Made by a program: the position numbers and the translations under genes. The notes below the pieces were generated by a model, which worked only from the letters and a program-made list of their open reading frames with translations, did no database searches and was not told the DNA's origin. DNA of 45,203 nucleotides from JAAYCI01 sp964370195 (GTDB lineage Bacteria; Bacillota; Clostridia; Oscillospirales; Ruminococcaceae), in contig CAYJIH010000009.1 in the NCBI GenBank assembly GCA_964370195.1, positions 1 to 45,203 of the forward strand. Direction: 5' to 3'. This document shows, one piece after another, positions 33,745 through 41,510 of the stretch. Numbering within the stretch: the first letter of the stretch is position 1; each line of letters begins with the position of its first letter.

Positions 33745-34689
33745 TTATGCTGCAAGGCCGTCCCAGTTTGTGGTTTCGCCCATGTAAATGGCACGAATTT
33801 GGTCTGGCGTGATATCGGTAAGTGGGTTTGCGCTGTTTACCACCATGGCAATGCCGTCAAGGGCGATTACAGTGGGGGTAAGGCCTGCTTCAATTTCACT
33901 GTCTTTCAATTCACGGGAAGCCATGCCGATGTCGCAAACACCATCGATGGCAGCGGTCATGCCGGCAGAGGAACCGGTGGATTGAATTTCAACTTCTGCA
34001 TTTGGGTTTAAAGCGATGTATGCTTCTTGGATTTTTTCCATTACAGGTGTAACCGAGGTGGAGCCGGCAATTACAATTTTGCCTTCTGTATCGCCAGCAC
34101 CGGCATAAGCGCCTGTGCTTTCGGTGGCAATAAAGCCGTTTTCTTCTACAATGGCTTGGCCTTCGTCAGACAAAATGAAATCGATAAAATCTTGTGTTGC
34201 AGGGGACACGTCACCGTTTGTGGCAATATTGAACGGACGGCTGATTGTGTAGGAACCGTTTGCGATGTTTTCGGCTGTGGCGTCTACACCGTCCACTTGC
34301 AATGCTTTTACAGTGTCGTCTAAAGAACCGAGCGAGATGTAACCAATGGCGTGTGGGTCGCCGGCTACGGTGGTCATTACAACCGAGGTGCCGTTTACGG
34401 TAACAGCATCTAATGTTGTCATGTCCATCATGCTGCCGTCTGCTTGTTCTTCTTCAATGCCCAAAAGCTCTACAAAAGCACCACGTGTGCCGCTTCCTTC
34501 TTCGCGGGAAACCACTGTAACCAAAGCGGCTTCGTCAAAATCACCGGCCGGTGCAGCTTCGGCAGTTCCTTCGGCAGCACCTTCGGAACCGGCAGCCTCT
34601 GCGGTGGATTCAGCGGCAGTGCCGCCGCAGCCGGCTAGCAAAGCCAATGTCAATGCGGAAACTGTTAAAAGGCTTAGAAATTTTTTCAT
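33745..34689 (-). CDS. pstS: Phosphate-binding lipoprotein PstS, circularly permuted
   Basis: Extracellular phosphate-binding lipoprotein of the importer. The signal peptide ends in the lipobox LLAGC (Cys21), followed by an Ala/Glu-rich linker. The family's sequence blocks are all present but in unusual order: VVSREEGSGTRGAF (61-72), normally mid-protein, comes first; the usual N-terminal block IVIAGSTSVTPVMEKI is at 205-220, then STGSSAGMTAA, DIGMASRELKDSE and DGIAMVVN, and the protein ends NWDGLAA, where other PstS proteins continue into the SREEGSGTR block. The old termini are joined by a short linker around 188-203. All phosphate-contact loops are kept. 314 residues; first gene of the operon. 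Confidence 0.93.
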   Translation of the reverse strand: MKKFLSLLTVSALTLALLAGCGGTAAESTAEAAGSEGAAEGTAEAAPAGDFDEAALVTVVSREEGSGTRGAFVELLGIEEEQADGSMMDMTTLDAVTVNGTSVVMTTVAGDPHAIGYISLGSLDDTVKALQVDGVDATAENIANGSYTISRPFNIATNGDVSPATQDFIDFILSDEGQAIVEENGFIATESTGAYAGAGDTEGKIVIAGSTSVTPVMEKIQEAYIALNPNAEVEIQSTGSSAGMTAAIDGVCDIGMASRELKDSEIEAGLTPTVIALDGIAMVVNSANPLTDITPDQIRAIYMGETTNWDGLAA

Positions 34690-34759
34690 AATTGTAAACT
34701 CCTTGTTGCATCACATGCAAATGTTTTAGATTTCGTTGCAAGATGAATTGTAACAAGCG

Positions 34760-34801
34760 AGTATAAAAACAAAAACAGGTTTATGTAAAATTCATGTAAA
34801 A
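34760..34801 (-). promoter_or_regulatory. Pho box and promoter of the pst-pho operon
   Basis: On the minus strand, direct repeats TTTTACATGAA and TTTTACATAAA (34780-34801) have the 11-nt period and TTnACA core of Bacillus-type PhoP sites. TATACT (34760-34765) is a -10 box 17 nt from the TTACAT within the repeats, so PhoP would bind over a weak -35 and activate. Confidence 0.75.
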
Positions 34802-34866
34802 TAAATAAAATTCGTTACTATGTATATTTTTTAAATATTTTACACAGATTTAATAAAAGGGGAAAG

Positions 34867-34904
34867 AAAAGCAGCCTTTTTGTAAAGAAAAAAGGCTGCT
34901 TTTT
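34867..34904 (-). terminator. Terminator downstream of metY
   Basis: A 15-bp stem, AAAAGCAGCCTTTTT / AAAAAGGCTGCTTTT, has T runs on both sides. It separates metY from the Pho-controlled operon. Confidence 0.85.
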
Positions 34905-34984
34905 ATACATTTATATCGTGGTTTTGTTTTCGCAAATGCGTACACAAGGGCTTTGTTATCTCGCTTTACGTGTGTAGATACTGC

Positions 34985-36250
34985 TTAAATGGAAGCAAAT
35001 GCGTTTTGTAAATCCTCTAGGATATCATCTACGTGTTCAAGGCCAACAGACAGGCGAATGAGCCCGCTATCTACCCCGGCATTTTCCAGTTGCTCTTCAC
35101 TGAGTTGGCGGTGTGTTGTGCTGGCCGGATGCAACACACACGTGCGAATGTCTGCCACATGAACCTCTTTTGAGGCCAGTTTTAGCGCATTCATAAACGG
35201 AACGGCTTTTTCTTGCCCGCCTTTGATGATAAGCGAAATAACACCACTACACCCTTTTAAGTATTTTTGGGCACGTTCGTATTCACTGTCTTTTGCAAGG
35301 CCGGGATAATGTACAGAGGCTACAAGGTCGTGCTTTTGCAAGAACTCGGCCACTGTTTGTGCGTTTTGACAATAGCGCTCCATACGCAGCGACAATGTTT
35401 CCAGCCCCAAATTGAGCAAAAAGGCCGAATGTGCCGCAGGATACGCACCAAAATCTCTCATGAGCTGCATCCGTGCTTTTAAAATAAAGGCAACACTGCC
35501 GTATGTTTCTGTGTAGGTAATACCATGGTACGATTCGTCCGGTGTGCATAGATCGGGGAATTTCCCACTGGCGGCCCAATCGAAACGGCCGCTGTCCACC
35601 ACAACGCCACCCACCTGCACAGCATGGCCATCCATATATTTAGAGGTAGAATGGATGATGATATCGGCACCATATTCAATTGGTTTACAAAGAATGGGTG
35701 TTGCAAATGTGTTGTCGATAACAAGGGGCACACCATGTTCGTGGGCAAAATCGGCAAAGCGGCGTAGGTCTAGCACGGCAAGGGATGGGTTTGCCAGTGT
35801 TTCGCCAAACACAAGTTTTGTATTGGGTTTTATAGCTGCTTTCAGTTCTTCGTTTGTGGCATTCGAGTCTACAAAAATGCACTCGATTCCATATTTTTTT
35901 AATGTATAAGAGAACAAGTTTACGGTACCACCGTATACTTGCCCGGTGCTGATAAAGCTGTCTCCCGCTTTACACAAGGTTAAAATGGCCATTAAGGTGG
36001 CCGCCTGGCCAGACGAGGTGCACATGGCTGCTGCGCCGCCCTCCAGTTCGGCAATTTTGGCCTCCACGGCCATCACTGTGGGGTTTGCAAAACGAGAATA
36101 TATTAAATTTTTTGTTGGGTCGTCGAATACGGCGCTAATATCCTCGGCAGAGTCGAACACGTATGTTGTGCTTTGAACAATGGGAACCACACGCGGTTCT
36201 GTGTTGCTTGGTGTATATCCGGCATGCAGGCATTTTGTTTCATCTCTCAT
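34985..36250 (-). CDS. metY: O-acetylhomoserine sulfhydrylase
   Basis: PLP enzyme of the Cys/Met metabolism family that makes homocysteine from O-acetylhomoserine and sulfide. The 421-residue length favours MetY over the shorter MetB/MetC group, as do TKCLHAGYTP, STTYVFDSAEDI and the internal length of 230-260. The PLP lysine is in IIIHSTSKYMDGHA; YSRFANPT and TSSGQAATLMAI form the cofactor site. AAAGGAGA lies 9 nt before the ATG. It is downstream of two LysR genes on the same strand, with its own promoter. Confidence 0.92.
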   Translation of the reverse strand: MRDETKCLHAGYTPSNTEPRVVPIVQSTTYVFDSAEDISAVFDDPTKNLIYSRFANPTVMAVEAKIAELEGGAAAMCTSSGQAATLMAILTLCKAGDSFISTGQVYGGTVNLFSYTLKKYGIECIFVDSNATNEELKAAIKPNTKLVFGETLANPSLAVLDLRRFADFAHEHGVPLVIDNTFATPILCKPIEYGADIIIHSTSKYMDGHAVQVGGVVVDSGRFDWAASGKFPDLCTPDESYHGITYTETYGSVAFILKARMQLMRDFGAYPAAHSAFLLNLGLETLSLRMERYCQNAQTVAEFLQKHDLVASVHYPGLAKDSEYERAQKYLKGCSGVISLIIKGGQEKAVPFMNALKLASKEVHVADIRTCVLHPASTTHRQLSEEQLENAGVDSGLIRLSVGLEHVDDILEDLQNAFASI

Positions 36251-36279
36251 TTGTTCGTTCTCCTTTCTAGGTTGCTTTT

Positions 36280-36325
36280 ATTATAGCGGAAAACAGCGCC
36301 ATAGAAAAGAACATATTTTCTATGG
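36280..36325 (-). promoter_or_regulatory. metY promoter with LysR-type inverted repeat
   Basis: TATAAT (36280-36285) is the -10 box; the -35 position (TTTTCT) falls inside an inverted repeat CCATAGAAAA-N7-TTTTCTATGG (36299-36325), whose ATAG...CTAT ends resemble LysR-type sites. A second pair, GATAT...ATATC, lies at 36329-36349, at the end of the LysR gene. Confidence 0.6.
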
Positions 36326-36347
36326 TTTGATATAGGAAAAAGAAATA

Positions 36348-37271
36348 TCAAAGTTGTTGCTCTTTTTCCACAACAGCGGCAATGCGGCGCAAAGCTTCCC
36401 AATAGATGCTGCCAAGGCGCGAGGGAAGATAATCTTTGCGCACCACCACGCCTACTTGCATGTGCTCATCGCATTGCAGTGGAACAGAGATAATGCGCTC
36501 GCCGTGCAAAAACGAAGGAAATACCCCCGTGGCAATGGTGTAGGCGTTTACTCCAATAAGCAAGTTGATGATGGCGGCGCGGTCGCTTACTTGGATTTTC
36601 TTTTTATGGTGCCATGTGCTTAGCACCTCTTCGGAAAAATAAAACGAATTATTTTCGCCCTGCTCAAACGAAAGGCATGGATACTCTTCCAGTTCTTCTA
36701 ATGAAAGAAAATCTTTACTTGCCAAAGGGTGGTGACGGCTTAAAAACACATGCGGTTGCACTGTAAAAAGTGGATGAAATAGCAAATTGCTCTCTTTAAT
36801 CAGTTTTATAAGAACTTGCTCGTTAAAATGGCTGAGATACAAAACGCCCATTTCGCTGCGGGCATTTTTTACATCTTCGATAATAGCAGCCGTTGTGGTT
36901 TCTCTTAATGTAAAATCGTATTCATCGCCGCCAAATTCTTTAATAAGGTCTACAAAGGCATTTGCCGTAAATGCATAGTGCTGGCACGAAACACAAAACC
37001 GTTGCTTTGTGCGATGCTCTTGCAAGTAGCGCTCTTCTAGCAAATCCATCTGCTGCAGCACCTGCCGTGCATATCCTAAAAAATCGGCGCCATCCGGCGT
37101 TGTTTGTATGCCTCGGTTTGTGCGTGTAAACATGCTAAAGCCCAGTTCTTTTTCCAAATCCCGTACAGAGGCCGACAAACTGGGCTGTGCTAAAAATAAA
37201 GTTTGGGCCGCCTCGGTTATGGACCCACAATCGGCAATATGCACAGCGTAGCGCAGTTGTTGCAGTGTCAA
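36348..37271 (-). CDS. LysR-family regulator, probable activator of metY
   Basis: A 307-residue LysR regulator: N-terminal HTH with MTLQQLRYAVHIADCGSITEAAQTLFLAQPSLSASVRDLEKELG, then a periplasmic-binding-like effector domain (about 90-295). It lies directly upstream of metY on the same strand, and the gap holds an inverted repeat, so control of methionine/cysteine synthesis is the likely role (compare the CmbR/MtaR-type regulators of streptococci). The effector is unknown. Confidence 0.85.
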   Translation of the reverse strand: MTLQQLRYAVHIADCGSITEAAQTLFLAQPSLSASVRDLEKELGFSMFTRTNRGIQTTPDGADFLGYARQVLQQMDLLEERYLQEHRTKQRFCVSCQHYAFTANAFVDLIKEFGGDEYDFTLRETTTAAIIEDVKNARSEMGVLYLSHFNEQVLIKLIKESNLLFHPLFTVQPHVFLSRHHPLASKDFLSLEELEEYPCLSFEQGENNSFYFSEEVLSTWHHKKKIQVSDRAAIINLLIGVNAYTIATGVFPSFLHGERIISVPLQCDEHMQVGVVVRKDYLPSRLGSIYWEALRRIAAVVEKEQQL

Positions 37272-37319
37272 AGTGTTCTCCCTTCCTTATACATATTCCT
37301 ATATAAAAGCCAAAGCGGG

Positions 37320-38315
37320 TTACAGCTCTTTGTTTACAATGGAAAAAAGCTCGGCGCAGGGGCTGTCGGCCGATGTGGCAACGGCCAAAAACGCTTCCAT
37401 AGAGCGGCTGAGGTATTTGTTGTATTTGTAGTGAAAATAGTTGTCGCGTTCTGTGATGGGCCCGTTGAGTTTAAAATACACAAGCTCTTCCTGTGGCAAA
37501 ATTTCTTTTACCAATGTATCGCTGGCAAATGTAACACCAAGGCCGCGGTAGGCCACGTGAAACGCTGTAGCCAGCTGGTCTAGCTCTAAAATTACTGTTG
37601 GCGAAAAGTTGTTTTCGGAAAATATTTTGTCAGAGCGCGTGCGTGTATCGTTGCCACGGCGTAAAAGAATGAATGGTAAATTTGAAAATAGAGAAAGCGG
37701 TGGCGCTTTTGTTTCTTGTTTTAAATGCAAGCCTTGCACCACATCTTTTGTGCTTAAGGCATATGGCTTTAGCCCTGCGTGCATCCACTTTTTTTGCATA
37801 GCCAAAATGATTTTTTCGGCAAAAAAGAACTTCTTTTTATATAAAGTGTCGTCGAATTCGTTGTTGTCTACAATTAAATCTAAACTGCCATCAAACAGTT
37901 GGCGCTCTAAGTCCGGTGTGTTTGCCTCCACCAAAACCACGTCTACTTGCGGATAATTTGTTTTAAACTGTGTAAGCAGCGGCGGCAAAATATACGAAGT
38001 AAAGAAATTGCTGGCCCCAAGTACCAGTGTGCCTGTGTGCAATGTCTGAAAATCGCCAAGATAAGTTTCAAACGAGCTTTGGATATCCATAATGCGCTCG
38101 GCACAGCGGATGTATTCCTCGCCGCATTCTGTAGGACGAATGGGGTTTGTGCTGCGATCGAACAAGGGCGAGCCAATGCGGGTTTCTACTTTTTTAATTG
38201 TAAGGCTAAGAGAAGGCTGAGAAATATACATGCTCTCAGCTGCTTTTGAAAAACTTCGGTGTTTGTAAACGGCATACACGTATTCCATGTTGTCGAACAT
38301 GGCAAATCGTTCCAT
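37320..38315 (-). CDS. LysR-family regulator, divergent from citrate synthase
   Basis: A 331-residue LysR regulator: HTH region YVYAVYKHRSFSKAAESMYISQPSLSLTIKKVETRIG and an effector domain from about 100. The ATG at 38315 has AAGGAG 8 nt upstream. It is divergent from citrate synthase, the arrangement of B. subtilis citR-citA, so control of citrate synthase is the best guess; it could also act with the second LysR gene 48 nt downstream. Confidence 0.85.
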   Translation of the reverse strand: MERFAMFDNMEYVYAVYKHRSFSKAAESMYISQPSLSLTIKKVETRIGSPLFDRSTNPIRPTECGEEYIRCAERIMDIQSSFETYLGDFQTLHTGTLVLGASNFFTSYILPPLLTQFKTNYPQVDVVLVEANTPDLERQLFDGSLDLIVDNNEFDDTLYKKKFFFAEKIILAMQKKWMHAGLKPYALSTKDVVQGLHLKQETKAPPLSLFSNLPFILLRRGNDTRTRSDKIFSENNFSPTVILELDQLATAFHVAYRGLGVTFASDTLVKEILPQEELVYFKLNGPITERDNYFHYKYNKYLSRSMEAFLAVATSADSPCAELFSIVNKEL

Positions 38316-38415
38316 TTGAATGGCTCCTTCCAGGCTGTGAGCAAAATTCTCTTTACAGAAGATATACCATATAGTATAGTGGAGTTGCCTTTTTATTACA
38401 AGAATAAATATAAAT

Positions 38416-38477
38416 AAATATAAATACTATTTATATCATTATTTATATTTGTAAAAATGTGCGCAATGCGATATACT
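38416..38477 (+). promoter_or_regulatory. Citrate synthase promoter and candidate LysR operator
   Basis: TTGTAA (38449-38454), a 17-nt spacer and TATACT (38472-38477) form the promoter. An 11-bp inverted repeat, AAATATAAATA (38416-38426) and TATTTATATTT (38440-38450), touches the -35 box. The divergent LysR gene has a TATACT box on the minus strand at 38373-38378. Confidence 0.6.
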
Positions 38478-38519
38478 AAATACAACATAACAAATGAAAT
38501 ATGGAAAAAGAGGTTCATG

Positions 38520-39887
38520 ATGAAAACAGAAAATTACAATGTAAGTATACAAAGTTTTATTGAAAATTCAAGCGAAAAAACAATAAAAAACGCCCAAGTG
38601 GACAAAGAGATTTATGAGCTGCACGATATTAAACGTGGCTTGCGCAATGCAGACGGAACCGGCGTGTTGGCCGGTGTGTCGCGCATTGGCTCTGTGCAGG
38701 GTTATGCCATGGTGGACGATGACCGTGTGCCGGCTCCCGGTAAATTATATTACCGTGGCATTAGCGTGGAAGACATTGCCGCCGGGTTTTGGGGCGAAAA
38801 TCGCCAGGGTATGGCCGAAACTGCCTATTTGCTTTTATTTGGCGAGCTGCCAAGCAAAGAAGAGCTTGCACAGTTCTCTGATGTGCTGAATGCTTCTTCT
38901 GATTTGCCAGATGGCTGGGCTGAAGATATTTTCAAAAAAGTGCCTAGCGACAATATGATGAACATGCTTGCACGCAGTGTGCTGGCTTTGTATGCTTTAG
39001 ATGAAAACCCCAACGACACAAGCTTAGAAAATGTGCTTCGCCAATGCATCCGCCTCATTGCGGTGTTCCCTTCGATTGTATCCAGCGCTTATGCTGCTGT
39101 GAACGGCTATTATTGTGAGGATTCGGTGAATGAGGGGTGCAAAAACTTATCCCTTGCCGAAAACTTCCTCTATCGTTTGCGCAAAGACCATAAGTATACG
39201 CAGGAAGAAGCAAGACTGTTGGATTTATGCCTTGTTTTGCATGCGGAGCATGGCGGTGGCAACAACTCCACGTTTACTTGCCGTGTGCTTTCCTCTTCCG
39301 GCACCGACACATATTCGGCCATAGCCGGCGGTCTTAGCTCCCTAAAAGGGCCTTTGCACGGCGGTGCCAACGAGCGTGTGTGCAGCATGATGCGTGATAT
39401 CAAAGAAAATGTGTCTTGCTATGAGGACGAGGCTGAAGTGGCTTCCTATCTAGAAAAAATCCTTAAAAAAGAAGCCGGCGACAAAAGCGGGAAAATTTAC
39501 GGCATGGGCCACGCCATTTACACGCAAAGCGACCCGCGCGCCGTGCTTTTAAAACAATATGCACGCGACCTTGTGGCTACACAAAGCGCTGAATTGCAAC
39601 GCGAGTTTGCTCTTATGGAGCTTGTAGAGAAACTTTCCCCACAAGTATTTGCCCGTTGCACCGGCAAAGATAAAGTGATTTCGGCCAATGTAGACTTTTA
39701 TTCCGGGTTTATTTACAGCATTTTGGGCATACCGGAGGCATTGTTTACCCCATTGTTTGCTATGGCGCGCATCAGCGGATGGGCTGCCCACCGCATTGAG
39801 GAAGGAATTCTTGGCGGACGCATCATTCGTCCGGCATACAAGGCCATTGAGCTAGAAAAAGATTATTGCCCCATGGCAAACCGCTAA
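38520..39887 (+). CDS. Citrate synthase
   Basis: Condenses oxaloacetate and acetyl-CoA to citrate. The 455-residue clostridial-type protein has LHAEHGGGNNSTFT (first active-site His region), KGPLHGGANE, GMGHAIYTQSDPRA (second His), and NVDFYSG (catalytic Asp), with the Arg motif ISGWAAHRIEE near the C-terminus. Of two adjacent ATGs, 38520 has AAGAGG at 6 nt, while 38517 is too close; longer ORF starts lie upstream of the -10 box. The next gene starts 5 nt after the stop. A 2-methylcitrate synthase activity cannot be excluded. Confidence 0.92.
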   Translation: MKTENYNVSIQSFIENSSEKTIKNAQVDKEIYELHDIKRGLRNADGTGVLAGVSRIGSVQGYAMVDDDRVPAPGKLYYRGISVEDIAAGFWGENRQGMAETAYLLLFGELPSKEELAQFSDVLNASSDLPDGWAEDIFKKVPSDNMMNMLARSVLALYALDENPNDTSLENVLRQCIRLIAVFPSIVSSAYAAVNGYYCEDSVNEGCKNLSLAENFLYRLRKDHKYTQEEARLLDLCLVLHAEHGGGNNSTFTCRVLSSSGTDTYSAIAGGLSSLKGPLHGGANERVCSMMRDIKENVSCYEDEAEVASYLEKILKKEAGDKSGKIYGMGHAIYTQSDPRAVLLKQYARDLVATQSAELQREFALMELVEKLSPQVFARCTGKDKVISANVDFYSGFIYSILGIPEALFTPLFAMARISGWAAHRIEEGILGGRIIRPAYKAIELEKDYCPMANR

Positions 39888-39892
39888 TAGCG

Positions 39893-40636
39893 GTGGAAAA
39901 AAATACGCTGTTGCTTCGCCATATGGAAGATCTTGTGCGGCGAGCGCAAAAAACAGGCGTTAGCCATAGCAAGTTTCTTACCGAAGCAGAGGCGGCAGCC
40001 GTGCAAGAGGCATACACCCATAGAACCGATGTATGCTTACAATGGGAAGGTGGATGTAAAAACGCCGAGCGCACTGTTGCCGTGTTCTTAGAGCCCAATT
40101 GGGGCCAATATGAACAAGAAGAAATTGTGTCAGCACTGGCTTTGCAGTATCGGAAACAAGATACACTGCAGCATCGAGATATTTTAGGTGCTGCCTTGGC
40201 GTTGGGCCTTGAAAGGGACGTGCTGGGCGATATCCTTGTGCAAGAGGAATGCAGCTATCTTATTTGCCTTGCATCGATGGCAGATTACCTTGAGCAAGAA
40301 CTGAACAAAGCCGCACGCGTTGGCATTAAAACACAGCTTGTGCCTTTGCAGAAGCTTCCTGTTGTGGAAAAAGAACTTACAGAAAGCCGTGTAACAGTTG
40401 CCTCTTTGCGGCTTGATGCCATTATCGCTGCAGCGCTGAACTGGCCGCGAACAAAAGCGGCTGCCTGCATTGCCGCAGGAGATGTGCAAGTGAACCACAG
40501 TGAGTGCACAAATGCGGCGAAAATGCTGGAAAAAAATTGCCTTGTGTCTGTTCGAAAACAAGGGCGTTTTCGCCTTTTAGAGGCAGACGGCTTTTCGCGA
40601 AAAGGGCGGCAGTGGATTGTGCTTGGCTTTTATTAA
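39893..40636 (+). CDS. ylmH: YlmH-like S4-domain RNA-binding protein
   Basis: RNA-binding protein of the YlmH family, which in Bacillus takes part in ribosome-associated quality control and was earlier linked to cell division. 247 residues: an N-terminal domain with KFLTEAEAAAVQEA and RTVAVFLEPNW, a middle segment ALGLERDVLGDILVQEE typical of YlmH, and a C-terminal S4 domain (about 175-240) with SLRLDAIIAAALNWPRTKAAA and GDVQVNH. GTG start at 39893, no Shine-Dalgarno site, 5 nt after the citrate synthase stop, so translation is probably coupled. In many relatives the gene lies in the division/wall cluster; its place here is unusual. Confidence 0.85.
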   Translation: MEKNTLLLRHMEDLVRRAQKTGVSHSKFLTEAEAAAVQEAYTHRTDVCLQWEGGCKNAERTVAVFLEPNWGQYEQEEIVSALALQYRKQDTLQHRDILGAALALGLERDVLGDILVQEECSYLICLASMADYLEQELNKAARVGIKTQLVPLQKLPVVEKELTESRVTVASLRLDAIIAAALNWPRTKAAACIAAGDVQVNHSECTNAAKMLEKNCLVSVRKQGRFRLLEADGFSRKGRQWIVLGFY

Positions 40637-40641
40637 AAAAC

Positions 40642-40684
40642 AAAATCCCATCTGTTTTTGTTAAGAAAACAGATGGGATTTTTA
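40642..40684. terminator. Bidirectional terminator between ylmH and the ABC operon
   Basis: A perfect 17-bp stem, AAAATCCCATCTGTTTT / AAAACAGATGGGATTTT with a 7-nt loop, has T runs on both strands. Confidence 0.9.
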
Positions 40685-40715
40685 CGGTTGTTGTTCGCTG
40701 TGGAATGAAGGCGTG

Positions 40716-41510
40716 TTAATTGAGCATCATGCGATCGTTTGCAAATTCGCCTCCACTTACCAGTCCAAACTTATCCAGTAAGTCTTGCGTTTGTAGTTTC
40801 TTTTTTTCCTCACCCTGCACATCGTATACAACGCGGCCGTCATACATCATAATCAAACGGTTTCCCATTCGAATGGCGTCTTTCATGTTGTGGGTAATCA
40901 TCAAAGCGGTTAATTGGTCGGCCTCCACAAGGGTTTCGGTTAAGTCCAGCACTTTGCGTGCTGTTTTGGGGTCAAGAGCCGCCGTATGTTCATCAAGCAA
41001 AAGAAGCTTTGGTGTTTGCAGCGTAGCCATTAGCAAGGTAAGCGCTTGCCGCTGCCCGCCACTTAAAAGGCCCACTCTGTCGCCAAGGCGGTTTTCTAGC
41101 CCCAGGCCAAGCTGTGCAAGTTCTTTTCGAAAGCTTTCCTTTTCTTCGCGTGTAATCTCCCAGCGCAAACTGCGGGTTTTGCCGCGGCGGTTGGCCATGG
41201 CTAAATTTTCAGCAATGCTCATGCCGGCAGCGGTGCCTAGCATGGGGTCTTGAAACACACGGCCTAAAAAAGCGGCGCGGCGATGCTCTGGCATTCTTGT
41301 AACATCTGTATCGTCCAGATGAATGCGCCCTTTTTCATTGAAGTAAACACCGGCAACCACGTTGAGCATGGTGGATTTTCCGGCGCCATTTCCACCAATC
41401 ACCGTGATGAAATCTCCACGGTTGATTTGCAAATCCACGCCACGCAAAGCCTGTTTTTCGTTTACAGAACCGGGGTTAAACGTCATGCTTACATTTTGTA
41501 GTTTTAGCAT
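40716..41510 (-). CDS. ABC transporter ATP-binding protein, TrpZ-like
   Basis: ATPase of the TrpXYZ-type (COG1101) importer. 264 residues: Walker A GGNGAGKSTML, signature LSGGQRQALTLLMA, and Walker B with the family-specific LLLDEHTAALDP, then the switch His in MITHNMKDA. It overlaps the permease gene by 7 nt and is the last gene of the operon. Substrate assignment (tryptophan or a related amino acid) comes from streptococcal relatives and is not proven here. Confidence 0.85.
   Translation of the reverse strand: MLKLQNVSMTFNPGSVNEKQALRGVDLQINRGDFITVIGGNGAGKSTMLNVVAGVYFNEKGRIHLDDTDVTRMPEHRRAAFLGRVFQDPMLGTAAGMSIAENLAMANRRGKTRSLRWEITREEKESFRKELAQLGLGLENRLGDRVGLLSGGQRQALTLLMATLQTPKLLLLDEHTAALDPKTARKVLDLTETLVEADQLTALMITHNMKDAIRMGNRLIMMYDGRVVYDVQGEEKKKLQTQDLLDKFGLVSGGEFANDRMMLN

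Noticed and set aside
33745..34689. PstS as a truncated or frameshifted gene
   Set aside because: At first the C-terminus seems missing, but the absent blocks are found intact at the N-terminus after a normal lipobox, so permutation explains it better.
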